Source: Cephalopachus bancanus
Lineage: Eukaryota > Chordata > Mammalia > Primates > Tarsiidae
DNA length: 64,000 nt
Reading direction: 5' to 3'
Assembly (NCBI GenBank): GCA_027257055.1
Contig: JAPVLO010000039.1
Location: forward strand, 5,176,501-5,240,500
Shown here: positions 1-64,000 of the stretch, one piece after another
Numbering within the stretch: position 1 is the stretch's first letter
Layout of the letters: the number at the start of each line of letters is the position of its first letter
Translations under genes and position numbers: made by a program
The notes under the pieces: generated by a model
What the model was told of the DNA's origin: nothing
Seen by the model: the letters and a program-made list of their open reading frames with translations, nothing else
Databases searched by the model: none

Positions 1-612
1 GAAGCATCTGGAAAAGAATAAGAAAATCAGAACACAGGTCTTTCAGAATATCTGATTCCCTTAAGGCAGTAGTAACCAAACTTCAAGGTAATCACTTATT
101 AAATGAGCAAAAGTCCTCAAATGTAGACTGTTCTAGGGTTCAAACAAGCCACAAGTACTTGATAGTGATCATCTGTGTGCACACACACACACAATAGCCT
201 GCAGCATGCACAGACACTGGCACTGTGAAGGCAGGCAGCCACTACGGACACTGTTCACAGAACAGCAGCTGTGCAGCTGGGACCCCTAAGTCTCAGGCTA
301 TACCTGCCATCCTGTGGCAAGGCCTGACGATCACATGGAACTCATGGCAGCAAGACCACACTCTCTTACTATCAAAAGCCCCACAGGTCCGGTAAAGACA
401 AGTTCAAAGGCACTAGCATTCTCAGTCCCCATAAGAAAGGAAAGAACGCAGACACAAGTCACACAGGTAAGAAGCCGATGCTTCTCACACCCTCGCCATG
501 TTGTTAGCCTACACCTGAATACAGCTAAGGATGAGGAGAAAAACTCACTCGGGTAACCTGTTTTGGCATACTTGCTTTCCTGATTGCACTTTTCATTTCT
601 GAACTTTTAAAT

Positions 613-777
613 TTATTTTTTGCTTATTTATTTTGTTTACAGACAAGGTCTCGCTATGTTATAGCCCATGCTGGAGCACCTATTCACAGGCATGACCACA
701 GCCTACTACAGCCTCCAGAAATCCTTCCACCTCCTGAGTGGCTGGGACTGCAGGCACATGCCATTGCATCTAGCCTC
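613..777 (-). repeat. Alu-family monomer
   Basis: T-rich left end, then ACAAGGTCTCGCTATG and GAGTGGCTGGGACTGCAGGC: a single Alu arm in reverse orientation. Confidence 0.6.
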
Positions 778-791
778 TGACAGCCTTTTAA

Positions 792-1022
792 AAAAATGTT
801 AATGGACACATAATAATTGGACATATTTATAGGGTACACAGTGATGTTTTAATACACATAATGCACAGTGATCAGATCAGGATGATTAGCATAGCCATCA
901 TCTCAAACACTATCATCTGTGTTGGGAACTTCCAGTGTCCTCCCAGCTATTTGAAACTACACGTAATTGTTAACTACACTCATCCTACAGTGGTACAAAA
1001 CACTAGAACTTATTCCTCCTCT
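792..1022 (-). mobile_element. L1 3'-end fragment with 16-bp target duplication
   Basis: Matches the antisense of an L1 3' region (GTGTTGGGAACTTCCAGTGT, ACACTAGAACTTATTCCTCC). It is bounded by identical copies of TCTGACAGCCTTTTAA at 776-791 and 1023-1038. Confidence 0.7.
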
Positions 1023-1897
1023 TCTGACAGCCTTTTAATGCCCAGAGGAAAAATGAAAATGATACCAGAAAACAATCTTTTTGCTGAAAATACGACAGAC
1101 CAACAGGCTGCTTCCAGCAGCCCTTCAACCATTTTGCTTTTCTGAAAGGTAGCGCTCCTGAAAGCAAGTGGAAGCAGGACCATCTATCTGACCTTCCGGA
1201 GACATTAGCTCTCGCTGAGGCATCTCTCAAGCCTTCCACATTATACTCCTGATTCCAGTAGCAGCCACCAGTTTATTTAGTAAGTCCACTATAATTTACT
1301 GTTTCTCAGAGGAAAAAAAGGAATTCACTGTTGTTACAGGCTTAGCCCCTGAAAGAAGCAAAATTTCCACTCTGGAAATTCACAAATCCAGCATTCACCA
1401 TAAATGCTTCAGCTTCAGAACATGAGTGCCAGGGAACCACAGCAAATCAGGAGGCAGACTCAGACTTGGGAGATGATGGGTCATCGCTCTCCGTGCAGCA
1501 GGATATGGCACATGCACCCAGGGGTCCTAGTCTTACCCACTTCCAGCCCTAGCCCACCCTGGGCTGGGCTCCCTTGGGGGGCGGGGGGGCTCTCTCCTTC
1601 CCAGCACAGCCCCCTGGCTGTTTGGAGAGGGCCAGAGTAGCAAGAGGATCACTAGATCAAAACCAAGACACCAGGTGGGTTCCTGGTGAATTCCCAGAAT
1701 TCCAAGAGGTGTGCCCACGACTAAGGACTCTGATCAGGGCAGGGCAAATCCATTCCATGAAAGGTATCAGCACAGGGGACCTGGGCCCTCTTCTCAGGTG
1801 CTACCAAACCAGCCACACACCTGTGGCTTTCAGAGGCTCCATTTCAGAAAGCCTGTTCTGGAGGAATGCCGCCCCAGGTGTGGAGTGCTCCCAAGTC

Positions 1898-2205
1898 TCT
1901 TTTTTTTTTTTTTTTTTTTTTGAGTTGGGGTCTCATTCTGTCACCCAGGCTGGATGGAGTGCAGTGGCACGCTCATGGCCACCGCAGCCTCAACCTGCTG
2001 GGCTCAGGTGATCTTTCCACCTCAGCCTGCCAAGTAGCTGAAACTACAGGCGAGCGCTTCCATGCCCAGCTAACTTTTTTATGTATTGTAGAGACAAAGT
2101 CTCACCAAGTTGTCCAGGCTGGTCTTGAACCCTGGGCTCGGGCAATCCTCTCACCTCAGCCTCCCAAAGTGCTGGGATTACAGGCTTGAGCCACTGTACC
2201 TGGCT
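1898..2205 (-). repeat. Alu SINE (full length)
   Basis: T tail followed by GAGTTGGGGTCTCATTCTGT, ending at GAGCCACTGTACCTGGC. Confidence 0.9.
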
Positions 2206-2725
2206 CAAGTCTATTTCAATGTGGTTTTTACTCCTCTCTTGGACCATGCCACCATCCAGAGATAACTGTCCTTCCAAAAGTCTTCACTGTGGCCTCTCGC
2301 TGCTATTTGGATCTTCCCTTTTATAGAAAGAAAGCTCAGAGAGCCTTCTGGGAACCAAGAGCACCCAGAAGGTGTAGTACTTGAATATAAAGGCCTTGCT
2401 AGGCCTTACTAACTCTTCCTTTATTCAGTCAAAGAGGAAAACTGAGCTGGGGGTTAGGAGCGCCTCTGCCCTCCATGCAGGTCACCAGACTTTCCCTGCG
2501 ACCACCCAGGCTAAGGCCGACCCAGCAGCAGCTCCAAGTGGGAGCCAGAGGAGGACTCCACAGGTAGGCGCCTGAGTCACCCTGAGAACAGCAAAGCCTC
2601 AAAGGACAAACCAAGACGACGATACAGAGACAAGGCAGAGACACTGAAACCCTCGGCAGCAAAGCATCTAAGGGTGGAGGGGGCAAGCGACAGTGCGCGT
2701 GGCACACCGATGGGCTGGCGATTAC

Positions 2726-25757
<23,032 letters not shown>

Positions 25758-26862
25758 CTGTTAACATTGAAAAGAAGAGCCAGGTCAAACAAAGATGGTA
25801 ACAGTAACGATTTTCCTGTCCAATTACACAGATTTAAGTTTAAAAGGATTTCATTGTTCAATTTATTTTAATTGCTGCTTCATGCTTTTTTCTGCTTTAA
25901 TAGTCACCCTAAAACTTTTTCATCAATATCATTCAGAGATAGTCACTGTTTAGCATACTTCCTCCCAGTCTTTTTTTTTCTATGTTTCTACACTAGGTCC
26001 TGGGCCTTAGAGAACCCATACTGACAGAGCCTTAGAACTCCTCAAAATTGCAACGACCACTAAAGAATATTAACTATTTTCCACCTAATCTATCCAACAC
26101 TTTTTTTTCAGGCTGGGGATGATCTTTCTTAAGACTTTTTATTTTCATCAGTTTACTTTCATTTGAGGCTGTTCTTTACAATGACAAGGCTTTTATCAGC
26201 TAACAAAAAGTATTGTCTACCCTAGGATAGTAAAGAACCAGTGACTCAGGAGAGGTGTAGCTAGGCTCACCTTCCTAACAAAGTTACATACTCCTATCCT
26301 GCGCACTAGTCTCCTGTGCACCAAACACTGGCCTTGGCAAATTAACAAATTATCACATGTCAAACACCTTCAAAGCTGTTTGGGAATAATCAAAATAGAT
26401 TTTGAATCCCAGAATTCCAAATATGCTAGTACATGCTATACCTATATGTTTTATGTGTGCTTCAAGTATAATTTTGTGTCTTGCTTTTGTAAATGTATAT
26501 TCTAACATGAACTTTCTACCATACCAATAAATAAGGATATTCGCTGCAGTTTTGTATAAGAAAGATTATGGAAGCATTCAACCATCAGAGAATGCTGAAG
26601 AAATTATGATTTTCTTATGACTTGTAAGGGTTCTTGATATTATGCAGGTTATTATATTATGCATTATAGATACATAACGCTTTTATAAGTGCTTTTTCCT
26701 GTTTTGTTATTTACTGTTTAACATTGCTTAGAGTGAGGTATGATGAAAGAAATGTTAACTCTTTGTGCAGTCAAAACTAGGCTCTTTTCCCCTATGACTC
26801 CTCCCATTTCTTTTATGCCTAAGTGTTTTTCTCCAACCACATTATACAAGAATTTACCTATA
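25758..26862. other. UBN1 first intron, unassigned stretch
   Basis: AT-rich single-copy-looking sequence; no gene, Alu or exon recognised. Confidence 0.5.
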
Positions 26863-27160
26863 TGAGCCGGGTGTGGTAGCTCACACCTATATTCCCAGCA
26901 CTTGGGGAGGCCAAGGCAGGAGGACTGCTTGAGCCCAGGAGTCTGACACTACCCTAGGCAGCATTGCAAGATGCTACCAAAGAGAAATAAAAACTTAACC
27001 AGGCATGGTGGTGTGTGCCTATAGTCCCAGCTACTTCGGGAGGCTGAGGCAGAAGGATAGCCTGAGCCCAGGAGGTCAAAGCTGCTACGAGCCATGATTG
27101 TGCCATTGCACTCCAACCCGGATAATAGAGTGAGACCCTGACACACACACACACACACAA
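26863..27160 (+). repeat. Alu SINE with (CA)n tail
   Basis: GAGCCGGGTGTGGTAGCTCA through GTGAGACCCTGACACACACA. The A tail has become a CA repeat. Confidence 0.87.
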
Positions 27161-27515
27161 GCTCCTAAGTGGTTTTTTATGCACATATTTCTCACATTTA
27201 ACTCCAATTGAGTTTACTGTGCAGTAAGGTATAAGGAGAGGTTCTTGCTTGGTTTCCTCCCAGCAGCAATCACTAAATAGACCTTCTTTCCCCCACTGAT
27301 TTGGTATGGATCATATAGCCACGTGGAGATACCTAAGGCCTATTTCTAAAATCCATCTACTAATCTAGTATTCAGAGATTCTTTAACCAGTACTGTACAG
27401 TTTTAGAAAGTTTCATGGTATATTTTAATATTCTGAATTAAAAGTCCACCTTTATTATTCTTTTATAATTTTACTTCACTATTCTACACTGTGTATTATT
27501 TTGGCAGGTTCCCTC

Positions 27516-27579
27516 AAAAAGTTCACTGTATTAAGTTTTTTTGTTGTTGTAAAAAAAAAAAAGTTCACTGTATTAAGTT
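27516..27579. repeat. 22-bp direct repeat around a 20-base tail-like insert
   Basis: The 22-base copies at 27516-27537 and 27558-27579 are identical (core AAGTTCACTGTATTAAGTT). Between them lies T-rich then poly-A sequence, like an extremely truncated retrotransposon insertion. Confidence 0.75.
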
Positions 27580-28459
27580 AAATAAATCACAAATATGAAT
27601 TCAAGAAAATCTGTATATACCTATTATATGTAGAAGTATTTGTATACATGTAACACTCATTCTTCCCATTATGAGCACAAAATTACAATCCATAAGGCCA
27701 GATGAGAAACAAAATATCTAAAAACAAAGAGTTAAAATAATTCTATCAGGCAGCAAAGTGATCAGCAGTAAAACAGGCTGGCAGTGCAAAGACCATCTAC
27801 CAACAAGTACTGAGATGTTGAAAGAGATTCCCCTAAAAGAAACATTCAAGGCCCTCAGGACATTTGTGAAGCACTGGGTTGTGAAAACAAATCCCAGCTG
27901 AAGGCTGATAGGTCCCCCACTGACAGAGCAGGCACAGTCATCCAGCAGAGAGAGGAAATTAACCAATGTGAGGTAGGAAGGTCAGTCTGGAAGTGGTAAC
28001 CAGGTCCTAGTGCCCCTGTCCAGGCAGTAACTTACAAACTTATCTCAGTTCAAGTTTCAGAGACTGCAAACTCAATCCTAGATGGATTTCGGTTATATAA
28101 GTGACTCTGCAAGCCCCAGAAGGTATAGAAATAGGACTAGAGGATATCGTAACTCAAACCTACGGAACACTAACACTTAGAAGTTAGTGTTAAAACCCAA
28201 AGGTTGTTTTGCAATTATGATAATGTGTTAATGTTACTAAGCCCTTTGAAACATTTAAGAGCATCAGACATACTAAAGAATGTTGCTAGACTTACAATTT
28301 TAATTTGAAATGCTTAATATAACATCAAAAGTATTTACACATTTAAAAGAACCTGACTTAAATGTACGTGTTTATTGGACTTACAAGAGTTCCTTAAATC
28401 CTTGGAAAGATTTTACTATTAAGTTTGTAAGTTCATCTCTTTAGAAGTGTAAAGTACTA

Positions 28460-28753
28460 GCCGGCTTGGTGGCTCAGCCTGTAATCCCAGGGCTTTGGGA
28501 GGCTAAGGAGAGTGGATTGCCTGAGTCTGCAGGTTCGAGACCCGCCTGGGCAACTTGGTGAGCCCTCATCTCTACAATAAATCAAAAAATTAGCCTGGCG
28601 TGGTAGGGTGCGCCTGTAGTTCCAGCTACTTGGAAGGCTGAGGCGGAAGGATCGCCAGAGCCCAGCAGGTCGAGGCTGCGGTGGCCGGGAGTGGCCACTG
28701 CACTCCAGTCTGGGTGACAGAGTGAGACTCCAACTCAAAAAAAAAAAAAAAAA
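28460..28753 (+). repeat. Alu SINE, strepsirrhine type, with TSD
   Basis: AGCCGGCTTGGTGGCTCAGC through CTCCAACTC and A tail, flanked by AAGTGTAAAGTACT and AAGTGTATAGTATT. Confidence 0.92.
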
Positions 28754-29242
28754 GTGTATAGTATTTGAGAGAATGAAAAATAAAGATTTAAGTGTTTAAA
28801 ACATTTAAGAGAATTAGCTTAGTAAAAAGAGTTAGTTCAAGGGAATTTAACCTGCTAAATTGTGCCTTAATTGAACTTTTTTCAGAGGTCAAGTTTGTTT
28901 TTATATAAAATGTTCTTAGATTTGTAAATAAAACAAGATTTGTGAGTAAAACTTAAAAGTCTTAAAAATAGCTCAGTTTATAGGTACTCAACTTTATGAG
29001 TTAAACACTTGTCTACATACAGAATTCTACACACAAAAACATCCCTCTTAAAAAACTTCAACTGATATTATTGAGAAGATGCTGGCCTCCTTTGAATCTT
29101 GGCTTACTCCTAGTAATTGCATAACTTTTCTTACTGCAAATACATCCTTTTAACCATTATATTTTCAAACTGGTTTTTGGTGAAACAGAAAAACTAAATT
29201 GTGTATGCAGATTCTATAATGAGTACTGAATTCTTATTTATT

Positions 29243-29434
29243 CTAACGTCTTTCTCTCTTTTTTTTCTTTCCAAAATAGGCAGTCCTGTCATCCACAGAA
29301 ATGAGAATTTTGTCTTCCTTTTTCTGAAAAATTTTATTTCTTATTTGTGTTTCGTGTCTTATTGCATTGGCTAGAACTTCCAAGATAACTTTAGACAATA
29401 CATTCTTTGCCCTGTTCCTGACGTTACTGGGCAT
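29243..29434 (-). mobile_element. L1 ORF2 reverse-transcriptase fragment
   Basis: Minus-strand open frame containing VILEVLANAIRHETQIRNKI followed by ISVDDRTAYF, which aligns with the L1 ORF2p segment around the FADD active-site motif (here SVDD). It lies about 300 bases outside the CpG island. Confidence 0.6.
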
Positions 29435-29862
29435 GCCTCTAAGTTCGAGGCAACGCTGGCCCCAGATTTCATATTTTTCATTGTCAACACGTCCTTCTAT
29501 TCCTCAAACACTCAGAATTCTAAAATTAGAAACATGTGCTGAACTTCATTATGTCCTGGAATCTTAAAACACGCTGTCAAGGTCAGTTTATCCTAAAAAC
29601 ACACACGCAGTAAGCGACCGTCCCTGCTGCTAGTTCACGGTCTTTCAAGGAAACCGTGGTCCCAAGAGAAACCAGCCTGCGGGACAACCCCACGCGCCGA
29701 CAACCAAAGCCCCGGAGTGACACGGCGCCTGGAGAACCCGCGTGCGGACCCTCGAGCAGGCGGAGACTCAAGAAAGGTCCGGCAGCAAGCCAGGTCAATC
29801 GGACTCTGCCACCGCGCAGGCTGCGACCGGGATGGGGACCCTGAGCGGAACTCCGCCTCTAC

Positions 29863-30760
29863 CTGGTCCGCTGAAGCTCGGGCAGCGCCGCGCTCGGCCG
29901 CGGGGAGCAGGTCCCAGCCAGCGGTTCCGTCTCGAGCGTCCCGGCGACGCTCGGCATCCGTCTTCCGGTTGTCACAACTTCTCCAAAAGTGCCAACTACC
30001 GCGAAGCTAGCGTGAGAGCCCGGTCCCGACAACCGCACGCACCTTTGTCCCCAGCGCCGACGCGGGCCACAGACGTCCCCCCGCGGCGGTCCTCATGCCG
30101 GCCCCGGCCCCGGCCCCCGGCGCCGCTAGCGGCCGGCTCCCGGGCCCTGCCTCCGGGCGGGCGGCCGGCCCGTGCCGCGGTCCATAGCCGGGCCCCCGCG
30201 CCCGGGGGAGCCTCGTCTGCCGCGCCGCCGCCGGCCAGGAGGAAGCGGGGAAATGCCAACTCGACGTCCGCGAGGAGACTCGGGGGACGGCTGGGGACGG
30301 CCGCCGAGCGCCCCCGGAGAACTTGCGGCGCGGGACTCCGAATGCCGGCCGTCGAGACGAGCGCTCTGCAGACCCCGGGCGGCGGCAGCCGGCGAGCGCG
30401 GACGCCGGGGCCTCCCGGGCTGCGGCCAAGTGGAGCCCGCCGGGCGCGGGACCCCGGGCTCGGGCGGAGGCTGAGTTCCAGGCCGCGCTGAGGTCCGTCA
30501 GGGCAGCTCCCTGGAGCAGCGACGGGGCCGACCGGCGCCTCGGGCTCGGGGATGGCCCCGGGGCCCGCGCCGGACTAACGGCCGAAACGGAAGCGCCGAG
30601 GGGGAGGGGAGCTGAGTCCGAGGCCCGGGGGCGGGGCGGGCCGCAAGGCCGGCTCCCTCTCGCGCTCGGCCGCCCGCACCGTCGCCGACCTGGCCGCCGC
30701 CTCAGACCGCGAGCGCTTCGTTGTCACGAGCCGGAGGGAGGGGGAAGGAGCCGGGAGTCT
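29863..30760 (-). other. UBN1: Likely UBN1 non-coding first exon region
   Basis: The UBN1 start codon sits in an exon with a 3' splice acceptor, so an untranslated first exon is required upstream. Two plausible minus-strand donors lie in the CpG island: GACCAG|GTAGAG (exon end 29863) and CAAAG|GTGCGT (exon end 30043). Which is used, and the transcription start, are not decidable here. Confidence 0.45.
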
Positions 30761-30967
30761 GGGCGCTCCGGCGCGCTGAGACCGCGGCGCCCGCGTCACG
30801 TGCCGCTCGGCTAGCCAATGAGCCCCGGCGGGCGCGGTGACGTCGGAACAGCGGCGTGGCCGGTGACAGCCGGCCCCCGTCACGTGTTCGGGCCCACTCC
30901 AATGGGCGGCGCCGGGGCGATCTGAGGTTCCCGGCGGCCCGTGCGTCGGCGGTGGTTGGGTGGTAAG

Positions 30968-62590
<31,623 letters not shown>

Positions 62591-62741
62591 GTAACTTGGC
62601 AGAGGGTGTGGCCAAGCCCCAGGGTCCTTCTGTTTCTTTTTATTTTATTATTTCCTTTCCTGTACTTAGCTTTTCTTTGCTCTTTTTCCAGTCCATTAAG
62701 GTGAAATCTTAAGTCATTGATTTTAGACCTTTCTTTGTAAC

Positions 62742-62982
62742 AGGGGTCCCCAACCCCTGGACTGCAGAGCAATACCTGTCCATAGCCTGTTAGAAACCAG
62801 GCAGCACAGCAGGAAGTGAGCGGCAGACACTTCACCTCTTGTCAGATCAGCAGCAGCGTTAGAATCTCAGATTCTCATAGGAATGGGAGCCCTATTTTGA
62901 ACTGCGTATGCCTTATGAGAATCTAATGCCTGATGACGTCCTTCCCCCACTTCCACCGCCATCCGTGGAAAAGTCATCTAAA
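62742..62982 (+). mobile_element. MER1-type hAT-Charlie element
   Basis: Starts CAGGGGTCCCCAACCCCTGG, the MER1 terminal repeat, followed by GCCTGTTAGAAACCAGGCAG, TCAGATCAGCAGCAG and TTATGAGAATCTAATGCCTG. Lies just after GLYR1 exon 15. Confidence 0.75.
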
Positions 62983-63007
62983 GCATTTAAAGCTGTAAAT
63001 TTCTCAC

Positions 63008-63120
63008 CCAGGTATGGTGACTGACACCTGTAATCCCAGCACTTTGGAGGCGGGGTTGAGAGGATTGCTTGAGCCCAACAGGTCGAGGTTGTGGTGGCTG
63101 TGAGACTCCAACTCAAGAAA
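63008..63120 (+). repeat. Alu SINE, heavily deleted
   Basis: CCAGGTATGGTGACTGACAC, then jumps to GAGCCCAACAGGTCGAGG and ends GAGACTCCAACTCAAGAAAG. Confidence 0.75.
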
Positions 63121-63427
63121 GAACTATAAATTTCCTCTGACCCACATTAACTTCCATTGTGATTTTGTCTTTGACCTGTGAATTATTTAAAAGTTCATCC
63201 AGTATTTTGAGTTTGTTACTGATTTCTAGCTTGTTTCTGTATGATCGAAGAACATGCCCTGTATGATTTCTAAACATGATGTTTATTCAGACTTGTTTTA
63301 TGGCCTGTCTTGGTGCATACACCTTTGGACTTAAAGAATGTGTGTTCTGTAGGACTGGTTGGGGTATGCTGCTGATACCAGTTAAGACAAGATAGCTGCT
63401 GGTGTTTTTCACGTTATCTTTACTGAC

Positions 63428-63664
63428 CTTCTTCCCAGACTGGAGTGCCGTGGCACAATCATAACTCAATGCAGCCTTGATTGATCTTCCCACCTCAGCC
63501 TGGGACTGAGCCAACATATCTAGCTAATTTTTTTTTTTTTTTTGGTTGAGATAGGGGTCTTGCTATGTTCCCCAGGCTGGTCTCAAATTCCTGACCTTAA
63601 GCAGTCCTCTCATCTCAGCCTCCCAAAGTGCTGGGATTATAGGCATGAGCCACCACACCTGGCC
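63428..63664 (-). repeat. Alu SINE, partial
   Basis: CCCAGACTGGAGTGCCGTGG through GAGCCACCACACCTGGCC. Confidence 0.8.
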
Positions 63665-63896
63665 ATCACTGAGTCATGCTTACAGCCACTGCAGCTTCAA
63701 CCTGCTGGGCTCAGGTGATCCTTCCACCTCAGCCTTCCAAGTAGCTGGAACTACAGGTGTGCGCCACCACACCTGGCTAATTTTTCTATTTATTGTAGAG
63801 ATAAGGTCTCACCAAGTCACCCTGGACTCAGGCAATCCTCTCGCCTCAGCCTCCTAAAATGCTGGGATTACAGGTGTGAGCCACCGTGCCTGGCTT
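63665..63896 (-). repeat. Alu SINE, partial, adjoining the previous one
   Basis: GAGTCATGCTTACAGCCACT through GAGCCACCGTGCCTGGCT; lacks the T-tail end. Confidence 0.8.
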
Positions 63897-64000
63897 ATCC
63901 AGTTATTTCTTTCTTTTATTTATTTTTTTTTCCGGTTATTTCAATTGCTGAGAGAAGGCTTTTACAATCTCCAGCTGTGGTGTGGGATTGTCTCTTTTAC

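Larger units (their letters stand above)
1..2725. other. UBN1 last intron (5' part on the minus strand)
   Basis: Contains an L1 3' piece (792-1022), two Alu-family elements (613-777 and 1898-2205), a short (CA)n at 180-193 and otherwise unassigned sequence. No coding exon was recognised. Confidence 0.7.

Noticed and set aside
241..560. Possible UBN1 last exon or 3' UTR at the left edge
   Set aside because: No acceptor followed by codons resembling the known C-terminus (ending in PAVPRKL in human) was found, so the region was left as intron.
2560..2580. Possible alternative donor downstream of the UBN1 penultimate exon
   Set aside because: The frame past 2726 keeps reading but diverges at once from ubinuclein and lacks support; the GTAATC donor at 2725 fits the human junction.
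29742..30491. Long GC-rich open frame of 249 codons (and several others on both strands to 31.4 kb)
   Set aside because: Lies in the CpG island, where stops are rare by composition. The product is Arg/Pro/Ala low-complexity, with no recognisable domain, and frames on both strands look alike.

Overview
The window is nuclear DNA from a primate. It carries two split, vertebrate-type protein-coding genes arranged head to head, a CpG-rich shared promoter between them, and introns packed with Alu SINEs. The Alus point to a strepsirrhine (lemur-like) primate rather than an ape or monkey. Many share a head 'GCTCGGTGGCTCAGCC', an internal 'CTACAATAAATCAAAAAAT' and a terminal 'CTCCAACTCAAAA', and several are flanked by near-perfect target-site duplications. 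A TTAA-flanked piggyBac remnant at 41.0-41.7 kb fits this, because recent piggyBac activity is known from mouse lemurs. The exact species is an inference.

Left half (minus strand, about 2.7-30 kb): UBN1 (ubinuclein 1), the H3.3-specific subunit of the HIRA histone-chaperone complex. Sixteen coding exons could be placed to the base with GT/AG boundaries and compatible phases. They give 1119 codons plus one base. The last coding exon (about 15 residues) and the 3' UTR lie left of position 1. A non-coding first exon is expected in the CpG island near 29.9-30.7 kb but could not be fixed.

Centre (about 29.7-31.4 kb): a CpG island acting as a bidirectional promoter, with CCAAT boxes, CACGTG E-boxes, a CRE-like TGACGTC, GC boxes, an ETS site, and a YY1-type site that contains the GLYR1 start codon.

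Right half (plus strand, 30.97 kb to the right edge): GLYR1 (NPAC, NDF), a PWWP, AT-hook and dead-dehydrogenase chromatin protein. Fifteen coding exons were placed, giving exactly 529 codons. Only the last exon (about 24 residues) lies beyond position 64000. The pair therefore couples a histone-deposition factor with a nucleosome-destabilising, H3K36me3-reading factor under one promoter.

The rest is intron. It holds about 40 Alu-family SINEs, MIR and L1 pieces, DNA-transposon fossils (piggyBac, mariner, Tigger, MER1, MER5), three long (GT)n tracts, and small oddities such as a perfect 21-bp inverted repeat and a 22-bp duplication around a tail-only insertion. No bacterial operons, CRISPR arrays or RNA genes were seen. 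Most open frames outside the exons are Alu, microsatellite or GC-rich noise.
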